A stretch of 64,000 nucleotides of DNA from contig NC_052136.2 of assembly GCF_016086655.4 (NCBI RefSeq), positions 3,410,001-3,474,000 of the forward strand. Direction: 5' to 3'. This DNA is from Lepeophtheirus salmonis. Its lineage: Eukaryota; Arthropoda; Copepoda; Siphonostomatoida; Caligidae. Below, one piece after another: positions 45,201 to 57,109 of this stretch. The notes under the pieces are model-generated. The model made no database searches, was not told where the DNA came from, and was given only the letters and a program-made list of their open reading frames with translations. The first letter of the stretch is position 1; each line of letters begins with the position of its first letter. A program made the position numbers and the translations under genes.

Positions 45201-45830
45201 TTAATTTAAAATGAAATATAAAAAGCGTCAAAGTATTTGTTAGCTTGCTCCTGAACTTTTTACAGCTGTTCTTGATGAAGTTCTGGTCCATATTAGCGTA
45301 AGTGTCAACTACTGCAGTCTTCAATTGTTACATGCTCTTGAATAGGATTTAAATGAGACTGCCCTTCAAACACCCAAATATGGCTTAGTCCATTGGTGCA
45401 GCATCATGGAATTGGAAGGGTGAACACTCCTTTGGGAATAAGATCAGAGCTTCGTTCATAAACATCTCTTGCGTCATTTTGGAGAGTTGATAACTGTCAT
45501 CTTTCTGTTGCAGCCCCCAGTCCTCTCCATAGGTCCTCCAGGCCCTGAAGATGATCTTCTTTCTAAAATATTTAATATAGGAAGCTGAATCTAATCACTT
45601 GGTTCAACGAAGACGAGATCGTACTTTTGTGTATCCGATCCAACCACTGCAATCACTTGCTGGTTGGCCTAACATTTTCAGGTGCCTTAGCAGTCCCCCT
45701 CTCCAAGTTTACGTACATAGTCTGGCTGGAAATATCAAGGTCACATTTGCTTTTTCTGTCCATGTCTTGCCTCGATGAAAAGGGCTAAAATAGCTCCCTA
45801 CGCTCCATCTGGGTCAAAGAATTTATGTTT
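45170..45830 (-). mobile_element. Tc1/mariner remnant on the minus strand
   Basis: Minus strand, LKTAVVDTYANMDQNFIKNS and CKKFRSKLTNTL near 45320-45230 match the transposase C-terminus (LKxAIxxEWxxMDxxFIxKSCxSFRxRL). Upstream pieces (FRAWRTYGEDWGLQQKDD, a decayed FQFHDAAP second-Asp region) match the core. Many stops. Confidence 0.5.
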
Positions 45831-45839
45831 GCCATGATG

Positions 45840-48800
45840 AAATGCTTAGTCACTCCATTGTATAAATATTGTCTAGGTTTCCATGGATTCACTGATTGTT
45901 TGATTTTATAATTTCTTCTTTAGAGTCAAGACCGAATTTTAAATGAGACTTATCTAGACTGATTATTTCTTTGAGATTGGCCAGACCGAACTTCTTAAAA
46001 AGACAGAAATAGTTTGTTCCATAAAAGAGTTCTAATTATAACAATCTAGAATTTTTGGACCGAACCCACCACTATGTGCATAAACTTTGTTCATCAGCTT
46101 TTCATATAATATATATAGATATCATTTCCTAAACTAAATGAGACAAACATAAAATTAAATGGGAAGTACATTTTATCAGATGAGAGATTTCTAAATAATG
46201 TTCCATTCAAATACCAGATATTGCGTGGATATACCTAAGTAGATTTATGTGAAAATTTGGGTATTTGTGGATTTATCAAAAAGTCTATGTAACTTCCAAA
46301 AGTTTTGGTTTCATCGAGCACAGCCAAACTAAAAAAATATAGGCCTCCGCAAGATGGCGTAGATGTATTCTGTTGTCGGAATATACAATAGCGCTAAAAT
46401 ACATAGAGTGCTGAGCAATATGAGGGGACATTTTTTGATGCCGAAAGTTAGTTGACCAAAACAATGGACTTTATTGTTATTTATATATATAAATCACTCC
46501 AGTTCTTGTATGGGCTCATCCTATCTTATTAGTAAAACAAAGTTTATTTGTATGTCTGAAACCCCGTCACAGGGTGCACCGTTTATAGTGCTCCCTGATG
46601 TATATCATAAACACATTTTTTTATATCTAATAAATAACAATTCAGTCGGCGTGCGCATATAACATCGAAGGTGGATAGAGATTTTTTCGCAAACTCATAA
46701 CTCATATCATTATTCTTTCGTTCATGAGGATACATATGTGATATGAATTGATGTATGTATTAAGTAGCTACATGTGAGTGACTCATGTAACATGAAGATC
46801 AAGAATGAGTACTTCTTGGGAAGTTATCTTCTATAACATTAAATTAAATTTGTCTTTTAGCCGACAGTTACATAATTGCAGGCAATGCTGGGTACTAGCG
46901 CTTGTACTTCTATAAAAACCAAAGAGTTCCATCTAAGTCTTATATTGCCAAAAAGTTGACCTTGAAGGAACCAACGGATGGCATGGAGTTAAGAGGCATA
47001 CTTATTGCGTCAAGATACATGCTTTTGAAATGAAAATACCTAAGAACGATACATTGATATCCGATTTAGCGCTGGATATTAGACGGTATTTTTCAGGAAA
47101 CTCAATCAAATACATTAAAATTTTTAAATCACATTATCAACATATTCACCAGACATAAAATAGGCAAATCCTGGATACTTAGTTTCTAATTTCTGATTTT
47201 TTTTTGATTATTTTATGTTTTTCTTTGTTGTTGAGGTTTTTGTTAGTCTTTTTTTAATATTTATTTATTATATAGATTTTTAGTGTACTATTGTAAATAA
47301 AGAGGTCTTTGTCTTTGTGAACTAATTTTAAACTATAACGTTTATTTATATTTTTACAAAATGTAATTTCCCAATTTATTATGATTTATTTTTTTATACT
47401 ATATATCATAAAATAAAGACCTTAAATAATAATAAAAAAAGAATGAGTTACATAAAGAAAAATATAATCAAATATAAAATACAGTGAGATCCAAACTTAA
47501 AAATATTTGAAGGGCCCTCTATGTTGTTAAATTACCTATTTATTACTTATTTGAACATTTTTCTCCACTGTTACTGTGTTAAATAAACTACTAATCAGTC
47601 AACAACGTTTATGTCATATTTTTACATCAAATCACTCTTCTTAAGCTATGTGGTGATGTACTAGAGATTTCTCCTTGAATCCCGTTTTTGCAGGAGATCT
47701 CGTGTATGTGCAAAAATAAGAAATTACCTAGAAATCCTCCATTTAACTATTTCATAGTATAAGCTTCATTTAATAATAAAATATACATTAAATTAAACGT
47801 TAAAACATATTGAAGAACCATTTGATTTAAAGTTTTTACAACTAATGCTTTGTTATTGATGCAATATACGCATTAATGATAATAAATGATGCTCAAGGAA
47901 GCACCATAATGCTTTGAATGATCTCATCTTACGTTCCTTATCTTTTTTCTTTTAATACCCCATACAGTAAATGAGTAAGATACTTAAATTCAGGAGTGTT
48001 ACCAGGATTATATATATATATATAGCGAGGCTAGGATTTTTTATGAAAAAAAACCAAATGTTAAATTTTATCTTTCCAAAATTTCAAAAAATTCAACATT
48101 ATTCACAAAAAATTTCAAAAAACATAGCTACAAAAAATCTAATTAAATTTTTGGAAATAAATTAAAAAAATCATTTTTATGAATTAGAAGCAACTAAATT
48201 ATTTTGATAAATTGCACAAATAAAAACTTTGGAGATTAATTACAATTAAATTAATTAGTTGAAGAATAATATTATTTTTCAACGACAAACGCACGCTCCT
48301 AACTAATCGAACACATAATATCGACTGACTTTATATCACAGAAAAATTATAATTTCGTCGCTAGAATAAAAGAAAAAGAGAAAAAAATTCAAAAATTCAT
48401 AGTCATGAACAAAAATTTAAATTAAAAAAAAAAAAATTAAAAATTACAATTCAAACATTATTTATTTGGGGAAAAAATATACAAAATTACATAGCTATTC
48501 ACAAAAAAAAATGTATAGGGAAATTTTATAATTACATATAATGCTTTGTTAGGTCCCCATGTGGTCTTTCCAATATGTATATTAATCTATTTTCCATAAC
48601 TCCTCAAGGATTTTAAGATCTTTAAGTACAATTCGCAACGAATGATTTATCAAAATGATTTATTGATAGAGCTGTTAGATAATTAGATTAAAAACACCAT
48701 TCTAGTACCTGTTCTCTTATGATAAAAAAAATCTCCTAATTTACTTTTTTTAACGTTCTATTGATACGCTAACTGAATCAATTATGCGTTATTAAAAGTA

Positions 48801-51340
48801 GTGATGGGACAATTAATCTGTTTTTTCTTGAATTTTTTTTTAATAGTTGTGGACTTGTGAAAAATAAATATCAAATCGTATATTTGAAATTTAATTTGTC
48901 AGTTTTTTTTAAATGGAGGCCCCCCACCGCCCCAAATATAATTTTTCTTGACGTCCCTGAAGCAAAATGGTATTTTTAACTATTATTTAAATTATAAAAA
49001 GTATTTTTAAATCATCCCATCACTAATTAAAACGATATTCCTGAGGACATTTGTCATCGTATTGCTTTTTGAAGGACAACTTCTTTTAGGTAGATTCTAA
49101 CTGAACTATATTTTTTAATAATAAGAAGGATATATATACCTAGAAAAATGGTTTTTTTTTCGTTTCAATGATTGCTAATATACATATACGTATATTTTAT
49201 TTATATTCATTGTTAACTTAATTGGTTAGATGGAGTTGCACTGATTAAGTATAAGTAAACATTAACGTATTAAATTACTTCATCTTACCTAGGAATCTTT
49301 TTGAAGTCCATACACATAAAGTATATTTCCTTTTCTAGAAATCACCTTGGCACTCACCTACGCTCATTGGGAACAAGAGAATAATTTCTTCCAAGCGAGT
49401 TTTCTATTGAGCTACGTCGTTCCATGACTTTTTGAGGGTTGCACAATTTAATATGAAAATTCTTGGAAATCAATTGTTCCTACACGTAACCCAGCTTAAG
49501 ACTATATTTTTGCCACTATTTTCTTGTTCATTTCCATATCGCTCTCATCATAGATGCCTGTAGCTGATCTAATGAAACGTCATGACAGCTAAGCTCCTCT
49601 CCTACAAAAACTTCTTCCAATTTTCATTGTTATCATGTTGATTTTCTTTTTCTTTTTTTAACATGCCCAAAACTCTTCCGATGAGCATCACTGAGAAATA
49701 AAAACTCGCTACTCAACATCAGAAGAATGAACGCATATACTTCTAAGTACATGTTTGAAAAAGTAAAATTAATAGCTACAAAAATGAGTGCACAGTCCCT
49801 GGAGATAGTATGAACTGTTTTAGTACCCTGAAACTTTATACAGGGCTAGCGTTCACTTGCTTTTTAAATTAATATTTTGTTTGAAAGGCAAGAATCTGAG
49901 TATTAGGTAGTATTTTACGGCAAAGTCAAAATACTATCATATATAATACCATTGCAAAGCAAAAAATTGAAGACTTAAACTTATAATGAGCGAATATTGA
50001 AATTTCAAAAAATTGAAAGTTTGAAAATCAACTCAGAATTTGAGTTGGGTATTTTTTAAGGTGAGTCGAACTGAGCCGATACTTTCTCGAGTCCACACAA
50101 CATTAATTTAAATAAAAAACATCAGGGGCAACCGCAGGGGCTAGACTGGAGGGGCCGTAGTCCCCAAAATATCAAAGTCTCAAAAAAATTAAAAAAAAGT
50201 ATATATATTTATTAAAATATATTTTCCATCAAATTGTATTCTTCAACAGACAGGGGAAAAATTAGAGGGGGTGGGGGCAATTTTGTACAAAGGAATATAG
50301 ACAAATTTGATATTGAGATGTGCTTTTAATTTGAAAGTGAATGAAAATTCATCCGATGAAAACTAACAGACTTCACAAGGGAGTTGAATGAACTCCTTCC
50401 TTAGAACGGAGATTCCAGGATCGAAACAATAAATAGATTCATATAGTATGAGTAAATAATTTTTATATTTGAACGATAATTAATAATTGGTTTATTTGAA
50501 TTCGTACAACGCGCGGTGTTGTGATATCAATTATTATTTATTACGGGACATGACGTCATTAATTCACAATTTGATGATAATATTGTCTATTTGATAGTAC
50601 ACCCCCATAAAAAATGGGATCACTTACAAAATACAAAATAAAAAAAAATTATTGGTGATGCATATTTTTTAAATAGATCTTTTTTTAAATAATACATTTA
50701 ATATTTTTCTATAATATAAGCTATGATATTCCTTATCATTATAAATGATGAATAAGCTATAAGGCTATAAAGCAGAGTGTCATTTTTTATGACTTTTTAG
50801 CCTAAAAACGGATATATATTGAGTTCAGAGCAAGATACAGATTCAATAAAAACATTTTATAATAAAAAAAAAAAAAATCCTTTTACATAAGTTTTATTGT
50901 TCTTACATTTAATTTGCTGATTGTTTTAAGAGTAAAAAATGACTCTGAACGATAATAGTCCGAAAAACTGTAATCTTCTAGATTTTAGAATTAAGACAAC
51001 TGAGAGAAAAACTGGGGGGATTAGTTTTGGATTCCAGAAAAATTCGATTATTGTCTTAGGTTTATTTGCACAATCTTCTTAAGTAAAACACAATCCACGA
51101 TTAAGACGATTAAATATATATGGATTAACCGATTAATATCCGAAATAACACCGAATATTGTATAGCTAAAGTATATTACTTTGCTTCCAGTTAGTAGGTA
51201 AGGAACATTGAAATTAGCTTTTATAGTTTATTTAGACAAAATTTGAATTAGTTAGTCTTTGAATATGAAAATGAATAATTGCACTTTTTTTGGTAATTGC
51301 AACCTGAATAGAATGTTATATTTTCCAATACTTTTATCAT
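45840..51340. other. Long AT-rich intergenic region, gene-poor
   Basis: Low-complexity array 48040-48200; repeat 48215-48370 (partner 33900-34090); repeat 49225-49425 (partner 33305-33490); repeat 49600-49680 (partner near 21720-21790); a TGACGTCA at 50551-50558. No gene, RNA or intact element recognised. Confidence 0.4.
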
Positions 51341-51343
51341 TAT

Positions 51344-52345
51344 TGTTGTGTCAAGACCGAGAAAAAGAGAGTGGAAGGTGTGGAGGAGACTTAGAGTATG
51401 TGTAGCACTTTATTTACACAATCATATTTATAGGTATCAAATATAAAAGTAAACTATAATATAAACGGCTTATGATAATAAACGAATGGACCTAGTGATA
51501 GTAATACACAACACCACCCTTTTTATCACCAAGCCACACCAAGCTGGTGATTAAAACATTAATAAGACTGTAGATAACAATATATATCGATACAGAGCTT
51601 CGGTTCTTTGAGAAATGATAATTCCGATCCACTTTCCCATAATATTTTCATCCATATACGGATCCAAACCTATTCCATCTCTACCCTGAGCAATGAGCAT
51701 ACAGCTCATCGATGAGAGATGTTTTATTTCCCGGACCACAAGGAGGGAAGGGAGTGGCAGACACGGGTCGATCCAAAATTGTACAGTTATTTCTAGCAAG
51801 GCACGGACCTCACCTGCAGGTTCATCCTCCACGATACCTAGCTCTAGGCAAAACTATTTCAACTACAAAATCAATATGTATCCCTGTTGGCGCAGTTGAA
51901 CGAACTCAATCTATAAAAATGCCACCGATGATCCCATACCAGAGAGTTCACACGTGAGCAAAAGCAAATTGGGTTTGATCTCATTCTCCTTGATACACGA
52001 TCATCCAATGGACGATCTTGAGCCATCGGCTGCCCATACTAGGGAAACTGGGTTATTTTCCACAGTGCAATTTCATCCAACGGATGGCCACGAGCTATCA
52101 TCCTTTCCAGGAAAGGAAAGAACCATCCCATCCTTGTCACCAGATGTTGTGACGTTACCAAGAGAAAGAGACTGAAATGCGGGGAGGAGACTTAGTGTAT
52201 GTACATTTAACACTTTATTTACATAATCATACTTACTGACTATTACTTGCTTGACAGATTATTTATAGGTAACAAGTATATAAGTACAATATAATACAAA
52301 GAGATTTAGAGGGAGGAACAGACTTAGTGATATTAATAGACAACA
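51344..52345 (-). mobile_element. Complete non-autonomous LTR element (TRIM-like) with target-site duplication
   Basis: Two similar direct LTRs, 51344-51513 (170 bp) and 52145-52345 (201 bp), each begin TGTTGTG and end ACAACA. The pentamer ATTAT flanks both sides (51339-51343 and 52346-52350). Reading the minus strand, the sequence just inside the first LTR is TCTGGTGACAAGGATGGG, with the TGG expected of a tRNA primer-binding site. The sequence just before the second LTR is AAAAAGGGTGG, a polypurine tract. The 631-bp interior has no RT, integrase or gag motif. This is a non-autonomous LTR retrotransposon needing a helper; family (Copia or other) not determined. Confidence 0.85.
51551..51832 (-). 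other. Open frame inside the LTR element, unrecognised
   Basis: A 93-residue frame in the element's sense direction (MEDEPAGEVRALLEITVQFW at its start, PYMDENIMGKWIGIIIS later). It overlaps opposite-strand frames and shows no retroviral motif. It may be chance or a relic; I cannot assign a function. Confidence 0.2.
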
Positions 52346-52354
52346 ATTATTTCT

Positions 52355-52560
52355 GAGGAGAGAACATACTTAGTAAGTAATCACTAGTACGTGAAATAGA
52401 AAGAGTACATTGGAGATTTGAAGCAGAGTTATAAGTGTACGCCCTTGTTGGACTCAGAATCAAATTGAGGATCGACATAGGAGTAATTCTTATTTGCATC
52501 ATTGCTAGATACGTGGTGGTGTTTATTTCCTGTATCTCATTACTGCATATTAGATAACTG
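52355..52560 (+). repeat. Dispersed repeat R-A, longest copy
   Basis: AGAGTTATAAGTGTACGCCC, TTGTTGGACTCAGAATCAAA, GAGGATCGACATAGGAGTAA, then ATCATTGCTAGATACG and TTTATTTCCTGTATCTCATT. The last part recurs near 60405-60470. Confidence 0.5.
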
Positions 52561-52584
52561 AATGAAAGCTGCTCTCTTCCACAA

Positions 52585-53115
52585 CATTTGGGCAAAGTTT
52601 TGCTCTTTTCAGATGATGTGAAAATGCAGAACAGTCCCTACATCACAACCAAATATCCAGAAAATGTCTCAGCTTCTGTTAGATATATCTTTAAAACAAA
52701 TAATACACCAGGAGCCATCATCTTGGGCGTTTGTGTAGTCTACCCTTCCATTTTTGGGGAGAGCAAGGAGCAGCTACCTAAGGCCATAGAAAATTTCTGG
52801 ACAACTTTGGTTTAATTCAAGACAGAGGACCATGTAATCAAACCCAGGCCATCCAGATAGACAGCGTTCCGGACTTTTGGGACCTCAGCATGCGGCTGCA
52901 TCCTCTACTAATGCAACCCCCTTGGAATACTCATTCTAGGCACGTCTGTAGGAGAGAGTGTGTGCTACTCCTCACAGGAATTTCCAATCTCCGGAGGCTT
53001 CCATAAAAAAGAAGTGGACCAAGCTGGAGTCTGACTATTTAGTCAAGGTCTGCAAGGAATTTAGGCCTCGTATGGAGGCAATTATTAGAAAGGAAGGCTC
53101 GAATAATCAATAAAA
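52585..53115 (+). mobile_element. Mariner remnant, core and C-terminus
   Basis: Open frame 52588-52815 reads GKVLLFSDDVKMQNSPYITT (first catalytic Asp; normally SDEKTF) and further decayed core. The end reads SDYLVKVCKEFRPRMEAIIR, KEGSNNQ to a stop near 53114, the usual C-terminus. The region between lacks an open QDGAPAH motif. Confidence 0.6.
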
Positions 53116-53639
53116 GATGTTCCGAGCACTATTTTCAGATGATTTTGTTGAATAAATGTCCTCACAAAACTTTTCGTTTAAATTTTGTTATTGAAAAGTT
53201 GAAAAAAATAAAATGTATACCACTAAATACGATCAACGCTGAATTAGTAGAATGTTGTTCCATAGCTGGGATGAGTGGGCTAGCAACCGATATATTTACA
53301 TAATTTGGGGAATATTTCCTTTTTAGTTGAAAGGCTTAGAGATACAATTTGATGACGATACGTTCTTAAAACAAAAACTATACAATACTATTATGTAATA
53401 TTTTTTAAATTTCCTATACTTTTTTTTGAACGTCAACGTTTCAAAAGATCTAGTTGTGAGTACTTACATTCAAAAGAGTGGAGATTTTATGATAGCAAAA
53501 GTTGAGTGTTTATGAAAGGAAATATCATGAATAACAATATATAAACATCTCAGTAACTGACGTCTATGCAATATATTTTTGGGTCTGAAGTTTCCCCCCT
53601 CTTTTAATAACTTTTACCACCAACATGAATAACATAAAA

Positions 53640-54260
53640 AAAATCATTGAACCGAATTGAATTACGTAATCGCAAATGAAAACGAACAATTTATGTAGTG
53701 GATGGTGACAGGTGATAAAAATTGGGTCATTTAAGACAACATCACGCGAAAATGGTCGTGGTCGAAACCCAATGAGCGGGCACAAACGTTGGTCAAGCCA
53801 GGATTAACAGCTAGAAAGGCTTTGTTGTGTGTTTGGTAGGGTTGGAAGGGCATAATCTACTATGAGCTGCTCCCTTACGGCCAAACTCTTGATTTGGAAA
53901 TGTAATGTCAACAATTGAACCGTCTGTAGAATTAATCCCACAGAAGTGGACAGCTTTGTCCTAGAGAAGACAAAATGTATATTTTACCAGGACAACGCTA
54001 TGCCACACGCATCAATACACAAGTTATACTCCGGACCTGGCATGAAGTGATTACTACGTGTTCCTACCTGGCGAATGATTTTGTTGGTGAAAAGTTCGCC
54101 TCAAAAAAAGCTTGTGAAAATCAACTGTTCCATTTTTTTTGGAAAAACAATAAGAGTTTCTATATAAAAGTGTCAGGAAATTTAAATAAAAATCGTAGCA
54201 TGTTATCGAATTTGACTTTAATCGGATTATGCTAAATAAATCCTTCAATTTCATCCAAAA
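53640..54260 (+). mobile_element. Irritans-type mariner remnant
   Basis: In shifting frames: WMVTGDKNWVI (first Asp), KWSWSKPNERAQTLVKPGLT, ARKALLCVWWGWKGIIYYEL, LPYGQTLDLEM, FYQDNAMPHASIHKLYS (second Asp), a TPDLAxSDYYVFL-like segment (third Asp), then NDFVGEKFASKKACENQLFH and FFWKNNKSFY. This is the classic mariner layout (VTGDEKW ... CVWWDWKGIIYYELLP ... HQDNARPH ... SPDLAPSDYHLF), different from the louse-type mariners elsewhere in the window. The N-terminus is missing, with at least two frame breaks. Confidence 0.75.
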
Positions 54261-54489
54261 ATGATAGATTTCTTGTTACTACACTTTATATTTTTTCTTC
54301 TTAGAATATAAAACTACTTATATTAATTTCACAGTATTACTTACTCATCCCTAAAATAAATAATCTCTCAGATAATGAAAAATCCTAGGTAAAACCGCTT
54401 TGATTATTTTTACATTACTAATATTGTACTATTCAATATTACCATAATATCTACTAATTCTTAAAATTGTATAAAACATTCGATGCGAT

Positions 54490-54690
54490 AAAAATATAAG
54501 ATTAAATAAATTATTTAATCAGGTAATGGATTTATTAATAATCATTTTTTCAATATTGTTTTATATTACTCATGCAGACTAATTATATTTAATGTACATA
54601 GTTCTATGTATTGTTCATTTATTGAATATAAGTTGTTTTATATTTAAATAAACGTATCAGACATAAATATGTAGCCATATACTGAGTGGA
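54490..54690 (+). repeat. Inverted partner of 27640-27845
   Basis: See 27640-27845. About 200 bp matching in inverse orientation, 1 kb upstream of the intact crystallin-like locus copy. Confidence 0.7.
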
Positions 54691-54744
54691 AACTTGAAAC
54701 CTACACAATTGTATTTTATTGATTGACTGTCTGTAATTGAATAG

Positions 54745-55200
54745 GTAGTCATGTCGCAGCTAGATTCAAGGCATAGGGTGTCAACTCTTCTTCGTGCGGT
54801 CATGCACCAACAGAGGAGGCCAGACTGATGGGAATGGCTCGCAAGGCCATCTACAATGTTAAGAAGTGGATATACCGCAACGAGACCATAGAAAAGAAGC
54901 CTAGCGCTATGGCACTAGAAATTGTTGACTCCAACGGCATTGTGGAGCCCCTGATCCATAACTTTTAGGAATTTAACCCTACTACAACATCATCGTTCAG
55001 GAAACTCAAGCCCTGCTCAGACTGCAAAAGTTACTTTCTTTCTGGCTGCAATCGATAGGAAGAGTGTGTAGCATCTATCATCCCAACGTTGAAGCTATAA
55101 ATACCTCCATCGACGAAGAGTGAGATGCCAACCTTAACTCCATTCGAAATACCTAAAAGTCGCACATCAGTGAGGCTGATGACGACTGAATATAAATAAT
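54745..55200 (+). mobile_element. Mariner deletion derivative (head joined to tail)
   Basis: Begins MSQLDSRHRVSTLLRA and continues MARKAIYNVKKWIYRNETIE, KKPSAMALEIVDSNG (helix-turn-helix region). Within 150 bp it reaches a C-terminal stretch read in another frame as HPNVEAINTSIDEE then SIRNT. The catalytic core is absent, as in MITE-like derivatives. Confidence 0.5.
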
Positions 55201-55639
55201 AAATTTGTTCATTGTTAAACAGCGGCTACACGCTGTATGTTTTAGAAAAGGAAGTTCATTCCTCAGAAGTTAAATAATTATAACAGCTTAGTAAAAGAAA
55301 ATTCACTCTTCAAGTTTCTAACTTAAAAAAAAAAAAAGAAAAAAAAAGCAAGCTAAAAAATGCAACCTATTGCCATCACTAAATATTAATGTTTTCACGA
55401 TACCAATATTTTGTTCCTGTACAAAAATAATAATGAGTAAGGAAATTATTTCACTCAGTTATTTCAATTTTAATGTCAGAGGATGAGCGTTAGCTTTGAC
55501 TTAATTTCACAACTTTTAATTCAAGACACAGCTCAAAGTACATCAAAAAGGATACCTGGATATCCTGTAAGGCATATTTTATACACCTATGGCGATCACT
55601 TTAGTTTAAATTACTCGTAAAAATTCGAAAATGTAATTT

Positions 55640-56045
55640 GCGATTTTAAGCCACTCTTGGGATTAAATGCCAAGAGGGTATATTGGAGCTACTTTTTGCT
55701 GAAAGATGACCTTCATTGTTTTAGAGAGTTTGTTTTAAAGCAGAGAAGGACCTGAAGCTCCTAAACAAAGGAAATGTAATCGCCCTTCCTCATTTCGAGG
55801 CCCTCCCGGAAAAACTAAGGGTAGATTGTCCCCTTTTTTTTTTCTATCTAAAGTAATTCATTTATTAGCTGTATTTCGACATATGAGTAACATATACGAT
55901 GTAGAGCTTATCAATTCAATTTATTTGTTTTGATCAATAATAAGATGATAACAGAGAATGAAGGATTTTTTTATCATATGATGGTCAGTATATAAGTTAA
56001 AGCATGAAGAAAAAAAGTTACACAACGATCCCATCAATTGACAAG
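55640..56045 (+). promoter_or_regulatory. Promoter and 5' UTR of the crystallin-like gene
   Basis: TATATAAG at 55989-55996 predicts transcription starting near 56018-56024. The region 55640-56045 is the part repeated in copies A and B. An upstream ATG at 56004 would then lie before the transcript start. Confidence 0.55.
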
Positions 56046-56741
56046 ATGAAAGTACTTTTATCCTTAACTCTTCTCTTCGGAATTTCCCTTGGTGCCCTGG
56101 ACAAAGGAAATAACCTTAACATCAAACTCTATTCCGAAACGAATCTACGAGGGATTTCAAAAGACATTTATAGCTATGAAGAGGATATGCAGCTCATTGG
56201 GTTCAATAACAAAGCAAAATCTGCAATAGTCAATGGGATCTGGCTCTTGTATGAAGAAACTAATTTCAACAGAGGGAAATACAACAAAATGGTATCCTAT
56301 ACATGGGGCAAAAATAATAAGATTAATAATTTGGGAGGAATCAACGGCAAAGTCTCATCCATTCGGTATTCGGGTGTAGAGGATCTTAATGCAAATACAC
56401 TTAATTTTTACGAAGGACCCGGATTTATGGGAATCGAGCAATATGTTTATAAAGATGCTCCTAAGCTCAGATATGACAACTTTGGTAAATCCATCATCAT
56501 CAGTGGATGCAAGCCATGGACTCTCTATGAGAAGGCAAACTTTGGAGGGAAAAGGATTTGTGTATACCCAGCTTCTGTAACATCCCCATGCAAACCTGGC
56601 TTCTTTGAAACACCCACAGCTTTCGGAAATTTTGGTAATGTAGTCTCAAGTGCCAGACTTGGATGCTTCTCAAAGAGTTCATTTGTTGCCAAACCATTTA
56701 TTGAGGGAGAATCAAAATCCATTCACCTCTTTGATAATTAA
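56046..56741 (+). CDS. Secreted beta/gamma-crystallin-like protein
   Basis: Single exon, 231 residues from the ATG at 56046. The frame is open to an ATG at 56004 (245 residues), but I prefer 56046: it gives a clean signal peptide (MKVLLSLTLLFGISLGA, residues 1-17), and the TATA box at 55989 places transcription start after 56004. Four Greek-key signatures follow: LYSETNLRG (28-36), LYEETNFNRG (68-77), FYEGPGFMG (121-129) and LYEKANFGG (160-168), so two beta/gamma domains. Calcium-site-like motifs follow each: NNKAKS, NGKVSS, DNFGKS and GNVVSS, mostly one residue off the (N/D)(N/D)xx(S/T)S consensus, so binding may be weak. Cysteines at 155, 172, 182 and 207 could form disulfides in the second domain. 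AATAAA at 56758-56763. Role unknown; extracellular or secretory-gland protein is an inference. Two broken inverted copies of the locus lie at 25.9 and 29.5 kb. Confidence 0.85.
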   Translation: MKVLLSLTLLFGISLGALDKGNNLNIKLYSETNLRGISKDIYSYEEDMQLIGFNNKAKSAIVNGIWLLYEETNFNRGKYNKMVSYTWGKNNKINNLGGINGKVSSIRYSGVEDLNANTLNFYEGPGFMGIEQYVYKDAPKLRYDNFGKSIIISGCKPWTLYEKANFGGKRICVYPASVTSPCKPGFFETPTAFGNFGNVVSSARLGCFSKSSFVAKPFIEGESKSIHLFDN

Positions 56742-56757
56742 TTTTTATATATAAGTT

Positions 56758-56763
56758 AATAAA
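56758..56763 (+). terminator. Polyadenylation signal AATAAA
   Basis: Seventeen bases after the stop codon of the crystallin-like gene. Consistent with a very short 3' UTR. Confidence 0.6.
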
Positions 56764-57109
56764 GAACAGAGTTTTCTCATGTTATTCAAATTTGCATAAA
56801 ATATCAATAGGGGATTGTGCGTTTTAAAAAGATTGGGAAAAGTACCTTTTATATATTATAATAAAAATATTTAATGCTCTATAGTTTAAAAATCCGTTGA
56901 GTCTATGTAACTGACGATTTTTTTTGCTCAGAGCTACACGAGGAGGAGTCCTTTTTAATACTTTAGCATATATTAGAGTAAGAGTCTTTTATATTATCGC
57001 CTCCACTTTAATGTCATTTTATCCTCTCATTGTAAATGAGCCAATCCAACTCCTTTGAGACTGATTCAACATCTAATGACAATGATACTCTCTACCGTAG
57101 ATATTATTG

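Noticed and set aside
50551..50558. TGACGTCA near 50.5 kb as a MITE or promoter site
   Set aside because: The flanks do not match the MITE family and no gene is near.
51551..51957. Overlapping ORFs inside the LTR element as retroviral-type genes
   Set aside because: No gag zinc knuckle, protease, RT or integrase motif in any frame; the interior is only 631 bp.
56004..56045. Extra 14 N-terminal codons of the crystallin-like frame
   Set aside because: They lie between the TATA box and the expected transcription start, and would bury the signal peptide.
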